From Kitagawia praeruptora (Eukaryota; Streptophyta; Magnoliopsida; Apiales; Apiaceae): a DNA stretch of 64,000 nt. Position 1 is the stretch's first letter. Each line of letters begins with the position of its first letter. The stretch covers positions 122,376,001-122,440,000 of the forward strand of contig CM075346.1 of the NCBI GenBank assembly GCA_037693485.1. The letters run 5' to 3'. Positions 1-9,262 of this stretch are shown here, piece after piece. The notes under the pieces were generated by a model. That model did no database searches. It saw only the letters and a program-made list of their open reading frames with translations, and had not been told where the DNA came from. A program made the position numbers and the translations under genes.

Positions 1-1
1 T

Positions 2-3000
2 GATGCGTTACAGCAATTATGGACTAGTGCGGTTTCTTTTGGGAGCAAATCAACCCCCTTTGGTTTCAGGTTTACCTTAGCGGGTCAAGAATATGTGGTG
101 ACTGAACAAATTGTAAACAAGGTTCTTGGATTCCCTGTTAAAGATGCTTATGATCCAGAACCTACAGCTACAGATCGCCTCAAATTCTTTGAAGAAATAG
201 GGTGTTATCCTCCGACTGGCCGGATCACTGGAAACATCCAAAAACAATTTCTTCATGTGGAATGGAATTACTTTTTCGAGGCCATCACAAGATGTTTTCG
301 GGCACGAGAAAGCGATTACCATCAAATTTCCATTCCCATGCAAAACCTCGGAATTGCCCTAGCAAGAGAGCTGGATATCAATTATGGACGAATAGTTCTC
401 TCTGAGATAGTGGCTGTGATGGGATCTCCTGCAAGCAGAGACCTCAACACCACAGATGTTGTCTGCTGGTTTCCTCGGTTCTTACAGATGATGATTAATC
501 ATTTAGTACCGAAGGATGCTCTTGCTGTTAGACGGAGTTTTGCCAGTGGTCCATCATCTGCACCGCTAGGGATGGGCACTAAGTCACTTTCAACAGTTGA
601 AAATCAGGATAAACATCATGGAAAACCGATGTCTATTCCTGATACCTTACAAAAGTGGCTTACATATGATGAGGGGGTTACCACTTTGATGGATTTCTCG
701 CAAGCTTCATCACATGCTCAGAATCGGTCTGCTCATGCTGAGGCATTTGAAGCGATTCCTGATGAACAAAGCGGAGACGAACAAGGTAATGAATCAGGTA
801 ATCTCTCTCGACATTCTACTCATTCCTCTTCCTATGTTTCTGATTCCCAGACCCAAGAGACTGCTAGCCCGCAGGATCTATCCCAGGGTGAGAGCTATAT
901 TTCTAATTCCTTGTCACCTAAGTCACCGGAATCCAAACAGCCAGCACATATAGATGTAGGAAATGATGAGGAGAGTGAACCCGAAGAGCAGCAACTTATT
1001 CGAAAGAAAGCCAAAACTTCTCATGCTGCTACTTCTAAACGTCAGTCAAACCCTAGAGTGTCACACGCAACCACTCCACCTCACGAGAGTGGTTCACCCC
1101 TTGAACAATCTGCACATAGGGATTTTGATTTTGATGATGAGTATGTACCTCTTAAAGATACTGTTGCTTCAAGAGGACATGAAGCTTTAAAAACTTCAAC
1201 CGTACCTTCACCGGTACGTACTGATGCTACAAAGAGGATCGGTTCTGATGTTGTACAAGAACACTTTGTAGCCTCTCAGCCTGAGATTCCAACTCAGGAA
1301 CAAACAGCAATTGATCCCATAACTGCAAATTATATTCCTTATTCAGTTTCTGCAGGTACTGCTTCATATTTTGGATCATTTATTGAAGATATACACGAGC
1401 GTGAGACAGGGAGTGTGTGTGAGAGGTTAGGGAGAGAGGGACCTTCATTTTTAAGGCCCGAATCCGAGCGCCAAATACCAACAGAACGAGTATTAGAGCG
1501 AGGTCACCTAAACCAAACACCGTCCCTTAATTCTGAAAATCTTGAATCTCGTATGTCTTCTATGGAAAGTCAAATGAAGCAGTTTGGGCAGTCAATGGGG
1601 CAGTTAGGGATGAATGTTGGAGATAATCAAAGGGCACTTGACGACTACGCAGCACGAATGGCACTTCAAGCTTCAGCTTTTACTGATTTGAAAAATCAGG
1701 TAAATGACATGGGCCATGCTGCTGGTGTCTTGGGAAACACCCTGAATGATAGGATGGGAGCAATGGAGCTTACAATGGATACTCTGGCTGTGGAGATAAG
1801 CAGAGTTATGTTCGCAATCAGAAGTTTTGTGCCCCAGGAATGTTTCGCGCCGCAACAACCTCCCCCCGATGCTGGTACAGGTGGTGCTAGTGGAGCAGGA
1901 GCCTATGGTTCCGGGTTTGAAGATTTTGATACAGCTGGTGGATCTGGAGACCAGGGTGGAGTTCAGGATAACTCACCTAAGGGGGAGAGTATAAAGGAGA
2001 CGAGACAGCAGGGAGTTCAAATCGAAGAAATTCAAGAACATGCTGATCTTGTAAAAGAAATGGAAGTTGAGCCGTCCATTGATGAAGAGGCTCTAAGAAG
2101 GAAAAAGGGTAAGGCAATAGCGATTGAGCCAGATGTGCCATTCGTTGATCTGAGTCATCAAGAAAAAGTACAGGAGGTACTCGACTCAGATTCCGATATG
2201 GAAGACGCACCGTTGAAACATGCTATAAAGAGATCATTGAAGGATCAAGGTGGAGGTGCTGGAATGTCTTTCGGATTGCCTGAAGAAATTACTGTCGATG
2301 AGGAAACCCTTGAAGCTCAACAGTTAGCCTTGGATCAAGCTGAGTTCTTTAAAATGAAGCAAATGCAAGGTCGTGCTGCGTTTCAGGAAAAGAAAGCGGA
2401 GCTACAAGGAAAGCAGTACGATTATGAGCTTGCAAGGCTAGCTGATCCTCAAATCGATCTGGACAATAGAAGGATAGGGAAGAAGTGGGATGACGCAAGA
2501 AAGATTTTGATGGGACCATGTACAAAAGGAGAGCATAACAAGGAAGCAGATGATCTGTTCTACCAACTAAATTTGCAGAATCCAATGGCGGCTGACTACA
2601 TAAATGCTTTAAAGAGATTAATTTCTAAAGTCAGGGTTGGATACAATTCAACGCAAAAGGAGTGGCAGGTTGTTTTGTCTTTCACAGAAGGAGTTCCGAT
2701 GTCTTTCATGTATGTGGATGATCAATTCATGACGAGAAGATCTGCATCAGAGTTGTTCTTGCTAGCAACAAAAATTCAATACTCTCATTCTGAGAATCTA
2801 AGCATTCTGTATAGGGATCAGTTAATGCGGCTAGCAGAGGACAAGGGTCCAGAATTCTCAGCATATCCAAATGTTGTCCGGATGGTGGTTGACAGTAAAT
2901 TGAAGAGGGTGAGCCTGGAGGAAAAGGAATTAATGGAACTTTCAGTGGAATCTCTTAAGGCCGTCTGTAGGCAAATGATGGGTAAGGGATTCGCTTCTGT

Positions 3001-3844
3001 GCTTAAGGATAAAACAGTGAAGACCATTGAAAGTGTCATACTAAAGAAGAGCAATGAGGTGTGGAAGTGTGATGTCATTGCTCCGAACCCTCTTGATAAT
3101 GTGAAGATTGAACCAGAGCTGATAGAGAGGAATTGGAATATTCTTCAAGCAATGAAGAACGTTGATGAAGCTCTGAATCTTCCTACTGGAGAACTGGAAC
3201 AAGGAGAGATAAGGGAGGCAGTTGGTGTTCCAGGAAGAGACAGCGTATACTGGATACATTCTTTTGCTGATAATACAGCTGATGCCTTAGTATTCATAGA
3301 TGCAGACCAGAAGCAAACACTCTTGCATATGAGTAGAGAATGGCTGAAGCAGACTCAAGATGCTGCATTTCTGGAGAAAGTGTTATATGTGTTCAAATGG
3401 GAAGATGTGGATGTTAAGTATGTAAATGAAAAGCAGAGACTCGTGAGTTACCTATCTGATGTAGTAGTGGAAATGAAGCGATTGGAGCGAGATGCGGCTA
3501 GTGTCCACAATACTAACCGTGTCATAGGCTATCCCAAAATGATCTACTGTCAGTTTAAATCTGATAAAACTCATAGGAAACCTCGGCTTATAATGAAGAA
3601 ATTTGAGGACATTCCAGAGATCAGAACTACTCAGGAGGTGGACAAACTCAGAAGGCTTTTTAAACATCCTTACCCAGAACCCAGGAACCCTCTAGAGATG
3701 GAAGCAGTAAGTTTGTTGAATACTAGGTGGACGCAACTTCATAATCCAGTATATAAGAAACAAAAGCAGCAGGAGGAGAAGCGCAAAAGGCAGAAAGAAG
3801 AAAAAGATCAAGCTGCTGAAGCTAGGAAAAGGAAACGGAATTAG
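2..3844 (+). CDS. 3' ORF (env-like/additional ORF) of a SIRE/Maximus-type copia retrotransposon, 5' truncated by window
   Basis: One open frame runs from base 2 to the TAG at 3842-3844 (1280 residues). There is no in-frame stop upstream of the first Met or Val codons, so the true start lies outside the window. The N-terminal ~200 residues look like the globular plant-retroelement module seen in extra ORFs of copia elements. Residues ~230-500 are a Ser/Glu-rich low-complexity linker. A Met/Gln-rich coiled coil lies around residues 530-630. A second globular region follows, and the C-terminus is a Lys/Arg/Glu-rich, NLS-like tail. No RT, integrase or kinase motif is present. A polypurine tract and 3' LTR follow 340 bp downstream, which places this ORF after pol, where SIRE-type elements carry their env-like ORF. 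The assignment rests on position more than on sequence, and at this length it is unusually large for an env-like ORF. Confidence 0.62.
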   Translation, partial: DALQQLWTSAVSFGSKSTPFGFRFTLAGQEYVVTEQIVNKVLGFPVKDAYDPEPTATDRLKFFEEIGCYPPTGRITGNIQKQFLHVEWNYFFEAITRCFRARESDYHQISIPMQNLGIALARELDINYGRIVLSEIVAVMGSPASRDLNTTDVVCWFPRFLQMMINHLVPKDALAVRRSFASGPSSAPLGMGTKSLSTVENQDKHHGKPMSIPDTLQKWLTYDEGVTTLMDFSQASSHAQNRSAHAEAFEAIPDEQSGDEQGNESGNLSRHSTHSSSYVSDSQTQETASPQDLSQGESYISNSLSPKSPESKQPAHIDVGNDEESEPEEQQLIRKKAKTSHAATSKRQSNPRVSHATTPPHESGSPLEQSAHRDFDFDDEYVPLKDTVASRGHEALKTSTVPSPVRTDATKRIGSDVVQEHFVASQPEIPTQEQTAIDPITANYIPYSVSAGTASYFGSFIEDIHERETGSVCERLGREGPSFLRPESERQIPTERVLERGHLNQTPSLNSENLESRMSSMESQMKQFGQSMGQLGMNVGDNQRALDDYAARMALQASAFTDLKNQVNDMGHAAGVLGNTLNDRMGAMELTMDTLAVEISRVMFAIRSFVPQECFAPQQPPPDAGTGGASGAGAYGSGFEDFDTAGGSGDQGGVQDNSPKGESIKETRQQGVQIEEIQEHADLVKEMEVEPSIDEEALRRKKGKAIAIEPDVPFVDLSHQEKVQEVLDSDSDMEDAPLKHAIKRSLKDQGGGAGMSFGLPEEITVDEETLEAQQLALDQAEFFKMKQMQGRAAFQEKKAELQGKQYDYELARLADPQIDLDNRRIGKKWDDARKILMGPCTKGEHNKEADDLFYQLNLQNPMAADYINALKRLISKVRVGYNSTQKEWQVVLSFTEGVPMSFMYVDDQFMTRRSASELFLLATKIQYSHSENLSILYRDQLMRLAEDKGPEFSAYPNVVRMVVDSKLKRVSLEEKELMELSVESLKAVCRQMMGKGFASVLKDKTVKTIESVILKKSNEVWKCDVIAPNPLDNVKIEPELIERNWNILQAMKNVDEALNLPTGELEQGEIREAVGVPGRDSVYWIHSFADNTADALVFIDADQKQTLLHMSREWLKQTQDAAFLEKVLYVFKWEDVDVKYVNEKQRLVSYLSDVVVEMKRLERDAASVHNTNRVIGYPKMIYCQFKSDKTHRKPRLIMKKFEDIPEIRTTQEVDKLRRLFKHPYPEPRNPLEMEAVSLLNTRWTQLHNPVYKKQKQQEEKRKRQKEEKDQAAEARKRKRN

Positions 3845-4174
3845 GGTTAAAGGTCAGAGTGGTGTGAACTTGAAGTTGGAAAAACTTCATGTCTTTCGGT
3901 TGCTTTAACTCACTTGAGGAAATTCATCTTAGAATGAATCCAATAAGGTGATATAAGTTTGACTAAAATATATGAAATAATCCAGGTGATAGGAATCATT
4001 CAAATGATCTTTAATTCGAGGTTCGAATTCTGTTTCTAGTTTAAGTTCTTTGTATTGTTTTCATGTACTTGTAAATTGTATATTTTTCAAGACTGTAATG
4101 TTAATTATCTTTTCTCGTCTCATTGGTTAGTTGAGTTATCCTTCATTAATTTGAATGTCATTGTTAGACAATCA
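3845..4174. other. 3' untranslated spacer of the copia element
   Basis: No coding potential. This is AT-rich sequence between the ORF stop and the polypurine tract, as expected for the 3' internal region of an LTR retrotransposon. Confidence 0.5.
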
Positions 4175-4187
4175 AATTGGGGGAGAT
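4175..4187 (+). promoter_or_regulatory. polypurine tract of the copia element
   Basis: AAATTGGGGGAGA lies directly before the LTR 5' TG. This is the plus-strand priming site form typical of SIRE-type copia elements. It identifies the following LTR as the 3' LTR of a plus-strand element. Confidence 0.75.
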
Positions 4188-4740
4188 TGAAAGGCAGAGT
4201 GTATTAACTTGTAACACTATAACTAATGTAACTCAATTAAACGAAAAGATACTTAACCAGAAGACAATCAAGAACAAGAAGTCACAAGGAATCAACACTA
4301 AATGAAGACAAGGTAATTGATACAATTGAACATGTTAACTATGATCAAGCCAAGAAGAAATCATTGAGAGAAGTTCAAGTCAAAGTTGTTCAGGCCTCAG
4401 TGATTTGAGAATTCGAGATTCAAGATCATAACTATCAGTATCAACAAGACCAATTGATTTCAAGTGAACAAGAAGGAAAGCAAATATTGGAAAGCCAAGT
4501 TACTAAGTGAATATGGTAATTTATTCAAGAAGCAGAAACACTATCAAGACTAGTCACTTATGAACCAGACCAGTGCATCAAGTGTCAGGACATTGATAGC
4601 AAGTTTATGTCAGTAATAAAGATCCATGTTCAAGAGCTTGTAGAAGAACAAAGAAGATATGAAGATATCACAAGCTCAAGATGTGCATTGAAGTTTCAAG
4701 TTGAAGACCAGAATATTTTCTAAGTACTAAATGTTCTAGA

Positions 4741-4828
4741 TGGCTAAGTCGAAATTCTCAAGTAGAAGTTCTACTTAGAATTTCGAGATGGCTAAGTAGA
4801 AATTCTCAAGTAGAAGTTCTACTTAGAG
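4741..4828 (+). repeat. tandem 48-bp palindromic repeat in U3 of the LTR
   Basis: Unit 4741-4788 is repeated at 4789-4828 (second copy about 40 bp). Each unit contains the near-perfect palindrome AAGTAGAAgTTCTACTT. The repeat lies about 140 bp upstream of the TATA box, a position typical of duplicated enhancer modules in LTR U3 regions. The enhancer function is an inference. Confidence 0.7.
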
Positions 4829-4965
4829 TGCAGCTTCAACATGACACATGGCATCTTCTGATTGGCAGATTTCCAAGCTTTCAAGATAAGGCAAGATTTA
4901 TGTGGACATCATTGGGCCACGTACATCTTAGTCTTTGAAGACTACAGGTCATAGATTACATGTAG

Positions 4966-4974
4966 TATAAATAG
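4966..4974 (+). promoter_or_regulatory. TATA box of the copia LTR
   Basis: TATAAATAG within the LTR. It predicts an R-region transcription start roughly 25-35 bp downstream (about 5000). Confidence 0.6.
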
Positions 4975-5240
4975 AAGCACTTGTGTAATGTTTTAGTTAG
5001 TGAGCAATATTGAGAAAAACACAAGAAAAAGAGAGAGAGTATTCACAGAGCTTAGAATCATTCACTTCTCTCTCAACTTCTGTTATACTTTGTAATGAAT
5101 GTTGTAACAACCTTTTCAAGTTATATATAAAAGAAATATATTCCTTGAATCTGTGTGTTCATTTATTGCATCGTATTTATTGCTACTCATAATCGAAAAG
5201 TTGTATTCACCCCCCCTCTACAACACATTTGGACCTAACA

Positions 5241-5650
5241 AAAAGATATTTCAACTAACAATCAGAAAAGAGGAACATGAAAAGTTAAAGGACACTTGAT
5301 GCTTATTATTTGTATGTACTCTGTAGTGGAGTCTATGCCTTTGTCTAGTCCTAGTACCCTTTTTCGGTGAGAAACGCAATGCAGGTTCCCATTAAACTCG
5401 TGGTCCGTGCTTAAACTGCTTAAAAGTGTATCTCATCTCACTGTCTCTTTGGACTGATTGTCTCATGTCATGCTCTCCTCTTTTTGTCTCATTAATTTAG
5501 AAATATCTTTAGTTTCATTTAGTTGGACAGTTGATGGTGCAATGTATAGAAGAAAGTTGGAACTTAATTATGTCCAGGATATGCTGGATATTGGACTGGC
5601 CGAGTACTAATATGCTCCACACCAATATTGTAGTCCATGTTCTCTTGCAG
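5241..5650. other. unassigned stretch, probably intron/relic of the release-factor gene
   Basis: No convincing coding frame or repeat is seen. It lies between the copia 3' LTR and the first recognisable release-factor exon, and ends with a pyrimidine-poor TCTCTTGCAG 3' splice-site-like string at 5641-5650. Confidence 0.3.
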
Positions 5651-6037
5651 TGAGTTCCAGTGACAGAAAAATCTGGACGTGTTCACACCAGCGCAGTTTC
5701 ATTTGCTATCCTCCCTCAGGCAGATGAGGTTTCTTCATGCATATAAATATATTATATTTGCATAGTACTGTTATAGAACTTTACTCATTTCTTTTTGAAA
5801 TGCTATACTCTTGTAAAAGATCGCATCTTCAAGAATTGTGTCTTAGCCACTCTTTGTTCTTATTGCTTTTGTATGGGATAGTAGTGTTACTTCAAGAAGA
5901 TTATTTGACCCTATTCTATCTCCTTGCAGGTAGATGTACATTGGAAGAATGAAGACTTAAGAATTGATACATATAGATCTGGTGGTTCAGGTGGTCAGCA
6001 TGCAAATACTACAAACAATGTTGTTATGATAACCCAC
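5651..6037 (+). pseudogene. fragment of organellar class-I peptide chain release factor (RF1-like), two exon pieces
   Basis: The frame starting at GTT 5654 encodes VPVTEKSGRVHTSA followed by an ILPQADE block to 5728. A GT donor at 5729 and TTGCAG acceptor ending at 5929 bound a 201-bp intron. The next exon (5930-6037) encodes KNEDLRIDTYRSGGSGGQHA. This contains the universal GGQ motif (codons at 5990-5998) that triggers peptidyl-tRNA hydrolysis in class-I release factors. The conserved Asn-Ser-Ala-Val-Arg stretch after GGQ is altered (Asn-Asn-Val-Val-Met). Homology stops after ITH at 6037, just before a short duplication and retrotransposon filler. The first codon after the upstream acceptor reads TGA. 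The N-terminal domains and the C-terminus are missing, so this is a truncated relic or captured fragment. Organellar RF1 fits better than RF2, but this was judged by eye. Confidence 0.78.
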
Positions 6038-6043
6038 AAAGCC

Positions 6044-6067
6044 ATGCACAAATATATGCACAAATAT
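6044..6067 (+). repeat. 12-bp tandem duplication at the breakpoint
   Basis: ATGCACAAATAT occurs twice in a row immediately between the end of release-factor homology and the retrotransposon RT fragment, consistent with a repair scar. Confidence 0.7.
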
Positions 6068-6069
6068 AT

Positions 6070-6223
6070 GATGGATTCTCGGGATATTTTCAGATTCCCA
6101 TTGCTCCTGAGGATCAAGAAAAGACAACCTTTACTTGTCCTTATGGTACCTTTGCATATCGTAGACTACCCTTTGGTTTGTGTAATGGCCCATCTACTTT
6201 TCAGCGACTCATGACGGCCATAT
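6070..6223 (+). mobile_element. inverted reverse-transcriptase fragment of the Athila-like element
   Basis: In the plus direction this encodes DGFSGYFQIPIAPEDQEK and on through the LPFGLCNGPSTFQ RT motif. It is the exact reverse complement of the segment near 14977-15130 in the adjacent minus-strand element. It is therefore an isolated 154-bp RT piece in opposite orientation to the neighbouring gag-protease block. Confidence 0.85.
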
Positions 6224-6237
6224 CCCAAGTATCCTTT

Positions 6238-9200
6238 CTAAGTAAAAGAATCCATTTCCGCTACGTCTGCATCTTCAAGACTTACGAGCTCATCCACTAT
6301 GTCAACAGTGAAACATGTAGCATCAAATGAAGGCATCTTCATTGCTTTGTTGAGATCAAACTCAACTTTCTCCTCACCAACATTTAATGCCAATTTTCCA
6401 GCTTTGACATCAATTGTGGTTCCAGCAGTAGCCAAAAATGGCCTTCCCAAGATAATGGGCATCTCAACATCTTCATCCATTTCCAACACAACAAAATCAC
6501 AAGGGATAAAGAATTTATCCACTTTGACAAGTACATCCTCAATGACTCCCAAAGGATACTTGATAGTACGATCAGCCAAAGAAATGACAAGTAAATTACA
6601 AATGATTCCCTTGATATCTTTAATTGTCCAACCAATTGATGATTTAAATTGCCTAAGCACATGTAACAATTTATCTAGTTCATCATCATGAAGCAAAGCA
6701 GACACTATCACAGGATATGTATCATTAGGACCAAGAAAAGCATACCTTAGATTAGAAGGAAGAGGTTTGAGTTCTACCTGAGGTGCCTCTGAAATTGAAA
6801 ATGCCATCTCAATTGTCGGCGTACCTGTTTCTTGCATATCAAGTGATTCTTCCATTTCTTTGTCATCTAAGGCTTTTTCCATTTCCGCTACGTCTGCATC
6901 TTCAAGACTTACGAGCTCATCCACTATGTCAACAGTGAAACATGTAGCATCAAATGAAGGCATCTTCATTGCTTTGTTGAGATCAAACTCAACTTTCTCC
7001 TCACCAACATTTAATGCCAATTTTCCAGCTTTGACATCAATTGTGGTTCCAGCAGTAGCCAAAAATGGCCTTCCCAAGATAATGGGCATCTCAACATCTT
7101 CATCCATTTCCAACACAACAAAATCACAAGGGATAAAGAATTTATCCACTTTGACAAGTACATCCTCAATGACTCCCAAAGGATACTTGATAGTACGATC
7201 AGCCAACTGAAGTGAGATTCTTGTCTTCTTGAGCTCTCCAAGACCAAGTCTTCGACAAATGGAGTGTGGCATCAAACTCACACTAGCCCCTAAATCACAC
7301 AAGGCTTTAATGTTCTCCATTTTTCCAATAGTGCATGGTAAAGAGAAACTCCCAGGATCCTTCAATTTCTGAGGAATTGCTTTTTGGATGACTGCACTAC
7401 ATTCCGCATTGAGAGTAATAGTTTCCACATCCTCAAGTTTTCTTTTTCTGGATAACATCTCCTTAAGAAATTTGGCATAGAGTGGCATTTGAGCCAAAGC
7501 ATCAGCAAATGGAATATTAATATGCAACTGCCGGAATATAGTCAAGAACTTCTCGTATTGCTTCTCTAACTGCCTGTTGTGAAGTCTCTGTGGAAATGGA
7601 ATAGAAGGAACATAAGGTGGCGGAGGAACATACGGCTTTTCTGGTTTTTCTTCCTTCTTATCTTCATCCACTTTTTCTGAATTTTCTGCATCAATCTCTA
7701 CTATCTCATTTTCTTTTTCCGCATCCCTCTCTTTAGGCTCAAGATCCTCAACCTCGGTCAACTCTTTTCCACTCCTCAAAGTAATTGCTTTGCATTGTTC
7801 CTTACCATTCTGGTCGGGTTGACTTGGAAGAGAACCCTGCTCACGCACACCCATCTTGGAGGCAATTTGTCCAATCTGTGTTTCTAGCATCTTTTGAGAT
7901 GATGCCATCTGATCTATTCTTGATTCCATTTTAGCCAATGCCCCAGATGTTCCTTGCATTATTTTATTTAGTGCAACCTCCCAATCAGCAGGTTCTTTCT
8001 TTGGTGGTGGTTGATACTGCTGCTGTGCTTGATACGGTGGTCGTGACTGAAAACCAGGAGGTTGATTCTGCCTTGGAAATGAATAGGAAGGATTAGCCGC
8101 ATGATTACTACTGTAAGAAAGATTGTTGTTTGGCCTTTGATTTGGATTGTAGTAGGAGTTATTCTGAACAGGCCACGGCTGTCTTCCCTGAATAAAAGAT
8201 GCTTCTTCTGGAAATTGTTGCACATAAGAGTTCTGACTAGCACCATAATCATTATATCCTTCCATAGGTGAAGAAATAGCATTCACATTTGCCCTTTGTC
8301 CTCGCATCTCCTGAGTTAGAGTATCCAATTTGAGAGCTAGCATGTTGATCATCTCAGAATCTTGTGCTGCTTTTGCTGAGCTTGTCCCACTAGGTGCCCA
8401 TGAATAATTATTAGATGCCAATTCCTCAAGGAGTGCTTTAGCCCGTGTCGTTGGTGCCTTCTTAAAATTTCCACCAGCAGCCACATCCAAACTCAAACGA
8501 ATATCTGCATTCATGGCCCCATAAAAAGTACTAATGATCTGCCAATCTTCCAAACCATGATGTGGACACTTCCTCAATAATGCCTTAAATCTCTCCCATG
8601 CCTGATATAGACCTTCACCCGGTTGTGCTTTAAAACTCATAATCATAGTCCTCAATTGTTGCGTCTTGTCAGAAGGATAATATTTGGACAAGAATGCAGT
8701 AGAAAGACTCTCCCATGTAGCAACCGCGGTGTCTGGAAGTTGTTGAAACCATTCCAAAGCTCTTCCCTTAATAGAGTAGGGAAACATATGGAGACGAATC
8801 TTGTCACTCGTAACACCATTGATTCTGAATGAGCCACACATCTGCACGAAACGCTCTAGATGTCTGTGTGGGTCCTCTAGTTCAATATCTCCTTCAAAAG
8901 CTTGATTGCTGATCATCTGAATTAAGCTTGGATTAATGTTGAATTGGGCTGCGCCAATCTCTGGAGTTTTGTACATACAATTAGCAGGATTTGGTGTCTC
9001 ATGGTCCCAAATTGAAGTCTCATCAATAATAGCAACTTCACGATCTTCGTCAGCCATCTTAGCTTTTTCTTTCTTTTGCTTAGCCTCTCGCCTTAAGATT
9101 CGAGCAGTGCGTTCGATTTCCGGATCAAATTCTAGATCTCCTGCACTTGTAGAACGTCGCATACAAGATTTATAGCACCTGAAACGAAAATCCCAATAAG

Positions 9201-9258
9201 ATAGAGTTAAAGCAAAAGGCTTGTTTATTATTATTATTAACAAACAACAAAATCGCAA
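6238..9258 (-). pseudogene. truncated Athila-like gag-protease (unit A of the tandem array)
   Basis: Reading leftward from 9258, this matches the first ~875 residues of the intact gag-pol at 12774-18158: the Athila-type gag, then a pepsin-like aspartic protease with a DLGAS active-site motif. RT, RNase H and integrase are missing. At 6608 the frame leaves the normal order through a 31-bp filler (6580-6607 region). It then re-enters a second, direct-repeat copy of the protease C-terminal part (6251-6579, duplicate of about 6880-7207). The 1006-residue frame is open but cannot supply a complete polyprotein. Because of the microhomology deletion at its right edge, the unit also lacks the primer-binding site. 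Confidence 0.85.
6251..6579 (-). repeat. direct duplicate of the protease segment
   Basis: About 329 bp identical by eye to 6880-7207 in the same unit and to 15779-16107 in unit B. It lies in the same orientation and is joined by filler sequence. Confidence 0.85.
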
Positions 9259-9262
9259 ATAA

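Larger units (their letters stand above)
4188..5240 (+). repeat. 3' LTR of the SIRE-type copia element (1053 bp)
   Basis: Begins TGAAAGGCAGAG right after the polypurine tract and ends ...CCCCCCTCTACAACA... TTGGACCTAACA, the canonical TG...CA form and a terminal motif common in plant copia LTRs. No primer-binding site follows base 5240, which confirms it is the 3' copy. The 5' LTR is outside the window, so LTR divergence and target duplication cannot be judged. It contains a TATA box at 4966 and a palindromic tandem repeat at 4741-4828. Confidence 0.8.

Noticed and set aside
6860..7210. Plus-strand open frame (also at 15760-16110 and 26516-26866)
   Set aside because: Exact shadow of the protease region of the minus-strand gag-pol; repeats only because the element is repeated.
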